Positions 38,817 to 52,434 of a stretch of 64,000 nucleotides of DNA are shown here, piece by piece. Position 1 is the stretch's first letter; each line of letters starts with the position of its first letter. The stretch comes from Paraspadella gotoi (Eukaryota; Chaetognatha), in the NCBI GenBank assembly GCA_051294375.1, contig CM119264.1, forward strand, positions 17,062,278 through 17,126,277, given 5' to 3'. The position numbers and the translations under genes were made by a program. The notes under the pieces were generated by a model. It was not told the DNA's origin, did no database searches, and saw only the letters and a program-made list of their open reading frames with translations.

Positions 38817-39640
38817 TTTTTTAAAGGGTCGGAGATCCAAGTTGTGAAGCAGCGGAGGAGGGAGAGAAAACTCGAGGGTAGGACTTTGCACCATGACATC
38901 AATGAACGATGACGTTGCCGACCAAAACACGAAGCCCCCTTTTCTCTTTGTGTTTATGCGAGAGGACCCGTAACGTCCTTCTCGTCGGCATCGTTGTCCT
39001 ACTTTTTCCTCGTTGTTATTGCTTGCCATCGCTTGCCATCGCTTGCCATCGCTTGCCATCCCTCGCCGTCCGGGTCGTCACGCTCGCGGTCATCGTGCTC
39101 CCCGCATTTAGCGTCGACCCTCGTAAAATTCGTTATCATCGAGTCCTCGTCGGTCATTATGGATTAGTTCGTCATTCCTGACCTTGCTGACGTCATCGTC
39201 GTAACCTTCGACGAAGTCTTTCAAACCTTCTCTCTCTCCGTTTCGGTGGTCCGTCTCCGTCGACCGGTTCTAACGTCGATCTCGTATTACGGAGAAATTC
39301 AAAGGAAAACAAATAAATCAACATGAACGACTCGTCGGCGCGGATCGCATGAAGGGTCGACCCCTTTCCCGCCCTCTGAGGTCAAGAGTCCGGAGAATTG
39401 AGACGTGGCGAATCTCGGCAACAAATGAGATGATGCAGGTCGGAGAGAAGATGCGAGGATTGAGACGAAGAAGTTGAGAGGGAGCGCCGTCTTTAAAAAT
39501 AAATATTATACTGTTAATGCTGATATTATTAATAATAACAGTAATATTGATAAACTTAAAGATTATGATAAAGAGAGAGAAAGAGACTGGACCCTTTTCA
39601 TTTAACAACTCAAAAAATAGATAAAAGATTTCAAGAGTTA

Positions 39641-39864
39641 GTTAAAATGGCATCCAGCAAGTATATACAAATAAATAAACAAAACCTTTTGAAGTAAGAT
39701 TAACTTTTCTTAAGTATTAAACAACAATACTGAAGTTATAAGTACATTAGAAGTATATTATACTTATAACTTCAGTATTGTTGTTTAATACTTAAGAAAA
39801 GTTAATCTTACTTCAAAAAGTTTTGTTGATTTATTTGTATATACTTGCTGGATGCCATTTTAAC
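39641..39864. repeat. Long near-perfect hairpin, arms about 104 bp, loop 16 bp
   Basis: The left arm (39641-39744, from GTTAAAATGGCATCCAGC to CTGAAGTTATAAGTA) is the reverse complement of the right arm (39761-39864) with only about three mismatches; 39745-39760 is the loop. The sequence is AT-rich and non-coding, lacks poly-purine character, and lies about 150 bp beyond the end of inverted segment B. It could be a fold-back transposon, a recent inverted duplication, or a small-RNA-generating hairpin. Confidence 0.9.
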
Positions 39865-39906
39865 CAAACAGATATCCGCAGACCTAACAGACCAGAACTA
39901 ACTCTA

Positions 39907-39965
39907 CATTAGAAGTATATTATACTTATAACTTCAGTATTGTTGTTTAATACTTAAGAAAAGTT
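39907..39965 (+). repeat. Third partial copy of the hairpin loop plus right arm
   Basis: CATTAGAAGTATATTATACT through CTTAAGAAAAGTT repeats 39745-39803 in direct orientation 162 bases later, then diverges. Confidence 0.9.
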
Positions 39966-40187
39966 TCTTTTTATCAGCGTCTTTAAAGTAGCACTAGCAC
40001 TAGTTTAAAAACCATGTATATGTTTAGGAATCCAACTCAAAAGCTTTCGGGTAGTCGGATACTCTTATTTAAAATTAAGAGAAATTGAGCAGAAAATCTT
40101 CGCAAAGTCTCGTCGATATTTTGTTTCGCTTCTCAGATAAAAAATCTGCCGCTGAAATGAAAAGTCAACCGCTCCTCGTCTGACTTT

Positions 40188-40224
40188 ACAGCTCACAGCT
40201 CACAGCTCTCGGCTCACACCGCTC
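40188..40224. repeat. GCTCACA short tandem repeat
   Basis: AGCTCACAGCTCACAGCTC then GGCTCACACCGCTCA: about four degenerate units of 7-9 bases. Confidence 0.75.
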
Positions 40225-40518
40225 AGTACATTTCCTTTCCCAGTTTTCCTTTACTTACCTTCCTTCCATATAAAATTCAATTTCAATGTTTATATTTTTT
40301 TAGTGGCTTCTCCTAATCTCACACCTCCCCAATGTCCCCATAATTTTTTTAACACTGCCATCCCCCGTATTTGTTTTTCCCTTCTCCCATTTCCCCATAT
40401 TTCCCCCCCACTTTTCTGTATTTTTTCGCCCCGCCCTCCCCCCAAACTTCCCATATTTTTTTCGAGGAAATTATGTATGAAGTCGCAGCCGGCGCAAATG
40501 GAAAGAAGAGAAGGGGTG

Positions 40519-42435
<1,917 letters not shown>

Positions 42436-42474
<39 letters not shown>
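42436..42474. repeat. (CT)n microsatellite
   Basis: About 19 uninterrupted CT units. Confidence 0.97.
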
Positions 42475-42477
<3 letters not shown>

Positions 42478-43955
42478 CCTTTCACTTATCAGAGCGCAGT
42501 AACGCGAACGCGACTAAAAATGAACCGCACCTTCGAAGTTATGGTGATGACTCATTCCCGCTCAAGAAAACTTCGTTTTATGCTCATGACGTTTCTCCGT
42601 CGTCGTTGATGGAACAATATGGTACCGAAGAGAGACGGGCTGGATGGTGTTTGATTGTAGATAAGAAGATGAAATTTTTTGTAAATCTCATCTTGAAAAT
42701 TTACATGGAAATTGAGAAAAAAGCAGTTTAACTATTGTTTTAATAATTGAAAAGTTGTTATGTCTTATTTGGAGTAATGTCAGGACTCTGCCGGTGGATA
42801 TTTAACGTTTTATACTTTTACTTTAGAAAAGTCGTTTATTCGGGAGGTGGTTTTGTTAAATCTTTTATAACATTAGAAAAAAGTTTGCCGTTTTTTTTTT
42901 AAAGTTTTTTATTTCCTTTTTTACATTGGAATTTTTTCAGTTTCTGTATTTTTAAGAGATAATATCAATAACATTTTTACAGAAAAGAAAAAGTCGATTT
43001 TTGTGATTTGATTCTGGTGGTATTTAACGTTTGAGATATCTAATTGAGAGTTAGAAGAAAGCTTACAATGAAAAATTATAAGAGAAAAGAGAAGAGAGAA
43101 GACACATAAAAAAGTAAAGAGAGAAATTTTGATTGTTTTGATGAGAGAAAAGATTAGAGTGAATGAAAGACTGTTCCGATCACCCGAAATTTTAAACAAC
43201 CTCGATGGATGTTATTTGCAGAGAGTGAATTTAACGTTTTTATTTCTTTTTTCTGTTTAGTGATATACGTTTTTCCGTTGGTTTTATTAGAAATTTTTTA
43301 TCTCTTTTACATGTGAGGAAAAGGATTTTCTTTGTTTTTTGAGGATGATTAATCGACTTGTGGAAAAATACTCGTGATCTGCCGCTGTATTAGATTTTTT
43401 ATCCATTGTGATTTACGTATGTAGAAAAAGTACGTTTATCGTGTTTTTTTATGAAGTGTATGTGTAACATTGGAAAAGAACTAGTTGCAATTTTTTTTTT
43501 AAAACGGTTGGGATATTTCTTGGATTTTGAGATTGAAAAAATTCATTTTCTGATTATTTTTAAAGTTTTCATATCTTTTTACAGAGAAAAAGTCGTTCTT
43601 GTGTATTTTAACGTTTTATCTTTTTGAGGAGTGAGAGAAAGCTAATAAAATTTAAAAGGAGAAAGAGAGAAAAGAGACATTAAAAATAAAAAGAGAGATA
43701 ATTTGTTGGTTTTGATAAGATATTAATAGAACTGTGCACGTGACCCAATTTTTAACGAGCACCTCGAGATGGATATGCCAGAAGGTATTAACCGGATATC
43801 TTTTCCGACTTAGAAAAGATTTACCCGATGTACCGGATGAGAGAAAGGAAAGAGAAAGAGTATAGAAAATATAAATGAAATAAGATAACTGATAGTAGAT
43901 ATACAAATGATAAGAGGGGACATGATAGAGGTCTGTATAAAATATAGTTCTCCTG

Positions 43956-43958
<3 letters not shown>
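42475..43958. other. No gene recognised; AT-rich
   Basis: AT-rich DNA with loosely repeated blocks (AACGTTTT, CTTTTTACA-GAGAAAAAGTCG-like strings recur at 42960, 43250 and 43580) but no exon-like segment. The recurring AAAAAGTCG/TTTAACGTTTTAT strings hint at an old degenerate repeat of 200-300 bases. Confidence 0.5.
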
Positions 43959-44008
<50 letters not shown>

Positions 44009-44009
44009 T
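43959..44009. repeat. (CT)n microsatellite
   Basis: CT tract with a single GT interruption. Confidence 0.96.
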
Positions 44010-45125
44010 TGTGGATATAGATTTCCATCGTCTGATTCCGATCGAAGTCTTATGACCGAGGGATCGCTTATTCTTCATCTCCGAAGCTCGGCGCGGGGCG
44101 GGCGATTGCGAGTCAGGGAGTGGAGGCAAAAGGGGTACAATCGGAAAAATGGGGGAGAGGGTCCCTAGTTTCTTGAAAGCTAATCATGGTAAAAATCACC
44201 GTAAAAAACAGTGAAAGGAAATGTATGATAACCAAAAACGAAAATGGCTCAAGCTGCAGTGAAAGCCGTGAACGTTGGGCGTTAAAACGTTGATCTGATT
44301 GTGAAGAACTAGAGTTACATTAAAATGTAATATACTTAACCTAACACTGATCGTATCGCTAGTTTATTATTTTGTTGTAAATATTTATAAATAAATGAAA
44401 GACCGGAGGCCAAAGTCTGTGAGGAAACCAAACCGATTAAAAACCTCGTCACGATCAGTGTTACTTCTTAAGAAGTTCGTAAAGTGAATGAATTGAACGA
44501 TTGAACGCGAAACTGGAAAGAATCATGAAAAGTGACTGAATGCGAAAGATAGTGCCAACTACTATAACAAAGAGGAACTAGAGAGAGCGAGAGAGCGAAC
44601 GCGTGAGACAGAGTCAGAGAATGTGTCGAAAGAGCGGTGGGAGACTATGAGGAAAAAAAAACGCGGAGCGACGAAGATGACCCGCGATGGGCAGTTGGTG
44701 AGTTTGGCAGAGATGGTGTCGCCCGGGAGGGGTTGGTGGAGGGGGATTAGGGGGCTGGAGAGACGAGGGAAAAGCGAAGAAAGTGAGTTCAACCCAGAGT
44801 AACGTGGGTACCATGACTTTGTTTTTGTTTTTATTCGCAATTCGCCACAGGGGGTCAAGGATGAGAAGGAACGAGGTTAACCGGGTCTACTGATGACTCA
44901 TAGATATTCACTTCTTGCGTTACTAGCTTCGCTTTGGACTTGATTGAAAATTTTACTTTATGATATAGTTTCAGTACTCTTTCAGGTTCAAAACTCGACA
45001 CTATGTATACACCTTTTTAATGGTGGAAAGATGATTAAGAGAGGGTAACTGATTAACTTAACTGATTTTTCCCGGCGAAAGAAGAAGATGATGGTCTAAC
45101 AATAACAAATTATAATGTATATAAA
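44010..45125. other. No gene recognised; one strong isolated splice-donor match
   Basis: GC-richer DNA at 44560-44870 contains ATGACCCGCGATGGGCAGTTG followed by GTGAGT (44698-44703), a consensus-quality donor, but no partner exon was found and the open frame has only seven codons. Not called as a gene. Confidence 0.4.
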
Positions 45126-45140
45126 NNNNNNNNNNNNNNN
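45126..45140. other. Assembly gap, 15 N
   Basis: Fifteen unknown bases between TATAAA and a GA tract. It differs in length from the three 25-N gaps. Confidence 0.99.
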
Positions 45141-45171
45141 GAAGAGAGAGAGAGAGAGTGAGAGAGAGAGA
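45141..45171. repeat. (GA)n tract abutting the gap
   Basis: GA tract with one GT interruption; a dinucleotide run probably spans the missing bases. Confidence 0.93.
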
Positions 45172-45279
45172 ATAAAACCAGTTAATTGGCCAAATGTCGA
45201 ATCTGTACGTATAATCAATCGTAGCTTTTTCATTAACTTGATAACAACCACATCCGCCTGGAATGTCATCGTCCTCATC

Positions 45280-45500
45280 TCTCGACGCCCGATCGCTCGT
45301 TTGGAGTGAGACCTCGTTAGATCTCGAGTGTGGGCGGCAATGGATTGCCAAGGATTGTCTCTACTTATAAAGTCTTGCCCGGTTTTTTTTTTCGAGAGTG
45401 AGAGGCGGCGGAGCGCAACGCGACGAGGCGGAACGTCGCGAAGCCGCGAGTGCAAAAGTGCGTGTCGCGGGAAATGCCAGCGCGCGCGTGCGTGCCAAAA
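45280..45500. other. CpG-rich islet
   Basis: Unusually CpG-dense for this window (GGCGGCGGAGCGCAACGCGA, CGCGCGCGTGCGTG). No gene is attached. It could be a promoter or first non-coding exon, but there is no direct evidence of transcription. Confidence 0.4.
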
Positions 45501-46844
45501 TGATATTGAGTAAACTGGTTTGCGGTTGTATATCTCGTTTTGCCCATTAACTAACGCTATTGTCTGGCGCTAACCGTAATTTTAGTTAATGAATATAATT
45601 TTATGAAAATTTTCAAATTACTTAATGAATATAATTTTATTATTTTAACTTTGTCTTAAATTAGTCAATTGTCATGAATAGATGGAATAAGCGCGCTAAA
45701 TAGTGGAAAGACGGTTAAGGCTCACTGAGGCTGCGTTACGAAGAAAAAGAGAAGAGAAGAGAAAAACGAGTTATTACGACGGAGTGAAGGCTGGTTGTCT
45801 ATGGGCGAGGCCGAGTAGCGCCCATTGGAGCGAAAGTCGGACCTTCAAGTCCGAGGTCGTTTGAAAAGAAAGAAAAAAAAAAGATGAAAAGAGAATTCTC
45901 TCTTGAGAAAAAAAAAAGAAAAAGAGAGAGAGACAGATAGATAGAGAGCTCAATTTAACAATAACCCTTTAAAGTTGGTTTAATTTTGTTCCTGAATACT
46001 TTTTTCGTTCCCCCGGTGCTCAATCCCCAAATCACAGTCTTCAATTTAACCCATCGGAAACGGAAAGCGACTCCATATCGAAAATAGTAACATTTTTGGT
46101 TATCGCTCACTCACATTAATTGAAATCGCTCCAACGGACATCTCCACCGACCGGTGGCAAAACCCATTGACCCTAATCTCACACATTGCCGTCCCATTCC
46201 ATTTATGTTTAACATCTGCCACGCCTGGAGATTCCTTGAGATGATTCAATCTATATTATACAATCTCGTCGTAATAAGTCGGGACCGAGCAAGATATAGT
46301 GATAGGTCTTTTTCTGTTTTTAAACCTTTTCGATTGCGTATTCTGAAAAATAATAAAATAATAAAAAACCCAAAAAAAATTGATACAAAAAGTTGCCATA
46401 ACTTTCTGATATTTAGTCACGTTTTTCCGACACTTTTTGAACATTTTTTTTTATCCAAAATTTAATTTCTTTTGTAATACTGATTTTCAAACCCGATCCG
46501 ATTGACTTCTTTTTTTTTCTCCCCAAGATATTCTTTTCTTAACTGTATTATAGTCTTACACTTTTCTTTTCATTTTTCCCGCGTTCACTTTTCCCGTTTG
46601 AAATTCCTTTTTACTTTCTCCCTCCTTTTCTCCTTTCTTCAAATCGTCTCCCTCTCTTCGTCTTCCGACTTCGCTCTTCTTTCGTCCGTCCAAAATTGAA
46701 TCTCTTTCCGGGCGCCTGAGTCGATTCATCCCTTTTCTCCTTTCCCTAACCAATTTTGTTTTCTTCAGTCTCCTCCCACCTATCCTTTCCCTTTTTTTTG
46801 GTATCGACTCTTTCTTCCATGTTATTTTTTCTTAGAAATTTCTT
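45501..46844. other. No gene recognised
   Basis: AT-rich and pyrimidine-rich DNA. TTAATGAATATAATTTTAT is tandemly repeated once at 45585-45640. The open frame at 46154-46465 is AT-driven and has no domain. Confidence 0.55.
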
Positions 46845-46866
46845 TTCTCTCTCTCTCTCTATCTCT

Positions 46867-46908
<42 letters not shown>

Positions 46909-46912
46909 CTCT

Positions 46913-46959
<47 letters not shown>
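46845..46959. repeat. (CT)n microsatellite, interrupted
   Basis: CT tract with ATCT, CC and TT interruptions. Confidence 0.96.
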
Positions 46960-48822
46960 CCTTCGTTCCTCCTTCGGCGGCCTGCATCTAAGTCTATTCT
47001 TTTCTTCTTCCTTCCCTTCGCCTTCTTGGTCGGGTGAGGAACGACGCCATTGGCGCGCCAAGCGTCATTACCTTTCCTAATCAAATCTCATTCTCCGGCG
47101 CAAATTAGATAACACGGTCCACCGCTTTTCTCGGACCCGACAGAGGGAGACGCGATCCCGTGCTTCGCGCCATTCCCTCTTGCCTCCTCCTTGTCAAGGG
47201 CTTGCTACGTTCACTTGACTCGGATTTGCTACGGAAACAAAAGAAGAATTCCATCTAACGAGTAACTACATATTTACAAAAGACATGATTCCCACGTTTT
47301 CAATATCAATATCATAAAGAAAATATTACCGTTCGCCTCTCGCTGACAAAAAGTATCTCGAAACAACATTTTTTTTTCTTTAATGAAAAAAAAAAACTAG
47401 CGCAAAGTAATCTGTAAACAACCGACTTTATTTTTCAGTTTCTATGAAATACCGAAGTTTTATAAAACTAAGCAAAATAAACCTAAAAACAGTAGACAAA
47501 AAAAACAAACAAACCAGAGCCCAGAAGGCTTTAAAAATAAAACTAAAAGCAAAACGTTCATGATTATTACTCCAGGAAAACCATTTATCTCATCAGTTAT
47601 ATTCACTATTTCAATTTCTTTTTCCCTATTTCTCTCTCAAAAAAAATCTTCTTCTATCGTTTTCTACCTCAGTCTTTTTCTTACGTCGCGTCATAAAGAT
47701 ACAGCGTCACGGGGGGCAGGTTTTAATCCCACGCGTTCCTCCCACATCCGGTACCTCCCACATCCTGGCGCATTAACTCTGGATTCTGACGCCGATAAAA
47801 AACTCGCGGATGATTGGAAAGAAGCGATAAAGGTATTTTCTTGGCTGCGAACATGACGGCTTGTCTGCGAAGGTAACAGTAGATTGGTCGATTGTGTGCA
47901 ATCTAGTTGACGATGGGACGAGTATGTAGAGAACTTGGAGTCGGAAAGTGATGAAAGAACAAAGCAGTGAACTCAGCTGGAGAAACCGTTTATTTGTTTG
48001 AAAAGAGAAAGGACTGGTTTGCAATAAGCTGCCCCTTAATCAATCCATCCGTATATATTAATTCAATATCCACCGATTCAGCTATCCATCCATCCACACA
48101 TATATCCAAAAAGGCGGAACAAGGGAAAATCTAACAGTTCTGTAATATAAATAACGTTAGGACATTCCTCTGGAGTAACGAAATTTAAAAAAATTTTTAA
48201 GATTTTATGTATAGTTATTAGTTAGTTAATAACATAAAAGCAATTAAAGTTTTTCATAAAAATAAAATAAAACCCATAAATTTTTTTTTCAATTAAAATT
48301 TTTTATAAACAGATTTTGGTATTAATATTATTACAAGAATTTTAAATATTTATGTTTTTTTTGCTGATTTTTAAGGGTTTTTCTCTTATTTAACAAACTT
48401 ATTATCGAAATATTGAAAAACAAATTATACTTTGTTTAGACAAATTTTTATGGGCTATCTAAATCCGTTCTTAAAAAAAAAATTCATTGCCCATATATTC
48501 ATGAATTTTTAAATGATTTAACGTGCTTCACTAGTTTAAAAACTGATAGTAAATATTAATCAAGTATACGATGGACAAATAAATTTCATATTACAGAACT
48601 CTCAATGATAAAAAGTGATCAATTTTGGGCCGCCTTTCTATCCAACTTTATTCCTCCGTCTCCTTTCCGGGATCCCGTTTCCTTCCTTTCTCGAGTCGCC
48701 TTCCGTCTTTGTCTCGGTTCACCTCTTTTCTTTTTGCCGACTTTTCTTCATTGTCCTTGGAGTTCTTCTCGTCCTTCCAGTTAATCTCTTTGCTTCTTGT
48801 TCTTCACGCAACTATTCTCCTT

Positions 48823-48823
<1 letters not shown>
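46960..48823. other. No confident gene
   Basis: GC-richer at 46960-47220 and AT-rich at 48030-48610. A frame at 47700-47832 ends in a protein-like stretch (DADKKLADDWKEAIK) followed by GTATTT, which could be a splice donor, but no acceptor or partner exon is convincing. Confidence 0.45.

Positions 48824-48908
<85 letters not shown>
48824..48908. repeat. (CT)n microsatellite, pure
   Basis: About 42 uninterrupted CT units. Confidence 0.98.
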
Positions 48909-48912
<4 letters not shown>

Positions 48913-50309
48913 TTTCATTGTCTTTCGGTTTTCTCGTCTCGTCTTGCTCCGTTATCGCTTTTCCCGCTTTTGTTCCCCGCTTTTTTTTCCTTCCGTTTAC
49001 ACAGTTTGCGTCGTCCGGACTCTTTTCACGTTGTTAGTGAAAAGTTGTTCTCCCCAAAGATGCTTTTTTTCCCTTTCAACCGCGTATAAACTTTTTTTTT
49101 ATCAGTTTGTATAGATGTTCAAAATTTAATCAAATTTTCGTTTGTTTGTTAAAGATTATTTAAGTCCTTTTTAATGTTTCAACCTTCACGTTTTCATTTT
49201 CTTTCCTACTCAGTTTCTTTTTCTTTGTGTGTTTTTTTTTTCAGTTCCTTTTATCCGATTCTCCATCGTTTTTTATCCTTTTATCTCCCTCGTTCTCAAT
49301 TATTCTTTTCTCTCTTTCGCTTTTTTAACTCCCTTTTTCTTCTTTTTCCTCCATTCCCCGTTCGGGCTAAAGTCACGCGCTCTGTTTTCTAAACCTCTTT
49401 TTTTCTTGTCTCTTTCCTTCAATGAATGTTTCACTCAGACAGGAACCCCGGAACTCTCCACGAGTTGGATTTTAAACGTATGAAAAGTATAAGGATCTTT
49501 CAAAATTAAAGAACTAAGTTTAAATTAGTTCAAAATAGTTATCACCGTACTTCGAAAGCCTTGTTTCTGCTTTATCGCACGCAAATTCGCGCGCCGACCG
49601 CACGTGGTATCATTTCGAAGAGGGAAGAATATTTCAACGTCGTCCCGCGTCGCGCCAACCAAATATTAAAATTAATAAGTAAACGCGACGACGTGCGTTC
49701 TCGCGCGATGGTCAAAAGCCTAGAAACTAGAGGGCAGAAATGAAGGGGAGGAGGCAAATGGGAGAGAGATTTTAGGGAAAAGGAAAAAGAGATAAAGTTA
49801 TGGAAGAATTGGAACCAAACTTCAGGGTCGAGTGGAAATACTTCTTATATCGCTGCCTTAAATCTTTCAGATGAACATCATTTCAATTAATCTCGATTTA
49901 AAAAAATAGTTTTGCTCGAATACTGATTTTAATTTCACCTTGAACTCATTTGAGTATTTTTAAGCTCGGCTGAAGAGTGAAAACATTTTAAGTTGGAAGG
50001 GGGAAACAGAAAAAATAAATTAAAAATATGAGACAGACATTCAGACAGATAGACGCACACACAAAAGACAAGAGAAAGGAGAAAGAGTCCCGAAAACCAT
50101 TTATCTAAGGAAGGACTCATCACCGCCACAATTAAAAAGAAATGTTCTGCGATAGATTTTTTCGCTTTGGAAAGAAAGAAAACGAGTAAAGTGGTGGAGG
50201 GAGATGGAGAGAAAGAAAAGGGGGAGAGAGTTGAGAAAGGGTGGTGGATGCTGCTTACACGCAGCTACCGACGAAATAGAAGTGAAAGAGAAAAAGGAAA
50301 GGGAACCAT
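48909..50309. other. No gene recognised
   Basis: T/C-rich DNA to 49400, then mixed sequence with a CpG-rich patch near 49575-49720. No domain or exon structure is seen. Confidence 0.55.
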
Positions 50310-50334
50310 GGGGATTGGGGATTGGGGATTGGGG
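50310..50334 (+). repeat. (GGGGATT)4 array, G-quadruplex-forming
   Basis: Four G4 tracts at 50310, 50317, 50324 and 50331 with ATT loops. Same unit as the minus strand of 6386-6417, so the motif arose or was dispersed at two unrelated loci. Confidence 0.88.
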
Positions 50335-50853
50335 AAGAAGGAAAAAGAAGCCTGCGATGAAGAAGGAGAATTTGAAAGCGGGAAGGAGAAAGAGAATTGT
50401 GATAATAATGAGAAAAGGGGAGAAGGTAAAACCGTTTAATTGTTTGAGAAGCTAGAATTTCGTGAATCATTTTCATTTTGTTAAAATGAGCTAAAGTTGA
50501 GCCTAAAGGGTGGATCATTTGGTCTAATTTCGTTGTCGTCGTCGAACGACGAAGGCAAAGACGAAAACGACGATAGGGACGACGACGTGGACTCGTTTAA
50601 AAAATTTCCTCCGAAACTCATAATCGGAATAAATGGAGTGAATTCACCGGAGAGAGATGCAAACTACCGACTCACATATTCGCTCAGCACCGACGTCTTG
50701 TTGTCACGGGTCACCGCATTCACCACTTCGAAATGGCAAAATTCAGAAAAGCAGAAATCAGGAAATCATATGATGGCAAAATTTCACGGCCCATTTTTTA
50801 CGGTGATAGAGGAAGACGCCTGGATGGAGCGGGAGGAGACGCGCCAGCGGAGC

Positions 50854-50856
<3 letters not shown>
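50335..50856. other. No confident gene
   Basis: A 152-codon plus frame (50497-50955) has a protein-like middle part but ends in Arg-Glu translation of a GA tract. It shows no recognisable domain or splice structure. Confidence 0.45.

Positions 50857-50920
<64 letters not shown>
50857..50920. repeat. (GA)n microsatellite, pure
   Basis: About 32 uninterrupted GA units. Confidence 0.98.
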
Positions 50921-50924
<4 letters not shown>

Positions 50925-51568
50925 GGTGACGCGTAAGCAAAAGTTGCGAGAATAGGATCCGTGGGACGAGATTTTACTTCATAGAGCAAAAATGGGAGTT
51001 ACAGCTAAAGTTAAAAGTATTATTTTTATTTAAATTTTATTTATGTATATTGGCTGCGAAAGAAGGGAGTTAATGATTTTATAGAATAAAGGATTAATTT
51101 TAGATTTATAGATAAAGATATTCCAGTTCAGTGTAAAAAGTCGTCCCAAACTGAAACTTTCTTTTTCTCGTTATGAAGTAAAAGACAGGACGTCATACCT
51201 TTTTATCTACATTTTTGGAGGATTAGCAGATACAATCACGGTTATAAATGGTAAATAAATCCGTTCTCATCGACACTTCTGGTCATGAATTAGCACTTCC
51301 GGTCACGAATTGCACATCCTGTTTCTCAATTTCGCGCCTTTCCGATCAAGTTACTCTCTCGAGGGATCACGTGATTTGGCAACGCAGACGCCGAATGGCT
51401 TTTCGTCTCATCCAATTCCGCTTACCCTTACCTTTATCCCTACCTTCTTTTTTTTCCCACTCAGCGTATCATCAGTTTTGCCCCAGGCCTTAAAGACAAT
51501 TTTCAAGAAATTTTTTTAGAAGAATCAACAAATTTGTTTGGCAACAACGATGGTTTATTTATATTTGG

Positions 51569-51607
51569 GACATCTTTCGACTTTTTATTTGCAAGTCTTC
51601 ATCAACG
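51569..51607 (-). other. Hammerhead-like stem-loop motif
   Basis: The minus strand reads GTTGATGAAGACTT, an A-rich loop, AAGTC, then GAAAGATGTCC. TTGATGA resembles the CUGANGA core with the first C replaced; GACTT/AAGTC is the stem and GAAA follows. It shares layout and the trailing TGTCC with the motif at 52513-52551, so the two belong to one dispersed family. Function unproven. Confidence 0.45.
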
Positions 51608-51655
51608 CTCATTAACAGATTTATGAATTTACAAAATTTTTTATTTCAAAAATAA

Positions 51656-51681
51656 TGTGTGTGTGTGTGTGTGTGTTGTGA

Positions 51682-51763
<82 letters not shown>
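51656..51763. repeat. (GT)n then (GA)n compound microsatellite
   Basis: About ten GT units (51656-51677) followed by GA tracts (51681-51763) with AA interruptions. Confidence 0.96.
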
Positions 51764-51764
<1 letters not shown>

Positions 51765-52250
51765 CAATATTTTTTTTTAAATTCATTAAATTTATATTAC
51801 CAAAAATTATTATTATCAGTATATGATACTTAATTCCTTATACACTTAATTTCTTAACGGTTCAAAGAGTTTTCCCGTCCAGATTCTCGTTCCATCAGTT
51901 CATCGTTTTCACGCTCACCCTTCATCCCTTTTCTTCTTCAACCTCGCCTCTTCAAGCTGCCAAAAGTCATCCGTTGGACGTTTGGCGGGACCTCGCCGCT
52001 TTTCGCGAGAGAGTTAGAGAGAGAGACAGTAAGATAGAGAGGAGAAAGAAAAAAACGAGCCCCTTTTTCGCTGTTAATTGTTTTTCGTCTTCTAAGCCTT
52101 CGTTTCTTGGAGCGAGAGAGAGAGAGAGCGAGTGCGTTTTAGTTTTTTCAGCCAGCCGAGGTTGAGATTCATATTAAAACCACGGATCTTTCTCGATGAT
52201 AAAAACAAAAATTAAATAGAAATCATAAAATAATATATATATATATAATA
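51764..52250. other. No gene recognised
   Basis: AT-rich, then mixed, with a short GA run near 52112-52131. No exon signal. Confidence 0.55.
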
Positions 52251-52271
52251 TATTGGTTGTACCAATTTCAT
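52251..52271 (+). repeat. Fragment of dispersed repeat (TTGGTTGTACCAA)
   Basis: TATTGGTTGTACCAATTTCA matches the end of the unit at 10291-10373 almost perfectly. A small hairpin (GTTGC..GCAAC) follows at 52301-52328. Confidence 0.65.
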
Positions 52272-52434
52272 AAGAAATAGATAAAACCAAAATTTGTTTA
52301 GTTGCGTAGCGAGAATTCGCGAAGCAACGTCCATACATCCATCCGTCTATCCTTCCCACGTCAATCGATGATTCGAATATATTATATAATATATACTTTT
52401 GTGATAATCCTTTCGTTTGTTGTTTAAAATAGAG

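Noticed and set aside
38537-39059. Poly-Thr and poly-Asp proteins
   Set aside because: These are (GTC)n array translations, and the same region in the forward B copy has no equivalent frame.
44562-44858. Possible first exon with ATGACCCGCGAT and a GTGAGT donor
   Set aside because: The open frame before the donor is only seven codons and no downstream exon could be linked.
47560-47856. Possible exon ending KKLADDWKEAIK before GTATTT
   Set aside because: The donor is plausible, but no convincing acceptor or partner exon was found.
50497-50955. 152-codon plus-strand frame with a protein-like middle
   Set aside because: The last third is Arg-Glu repeat; no domain, splice site or family could be recognised, so it is only noted.
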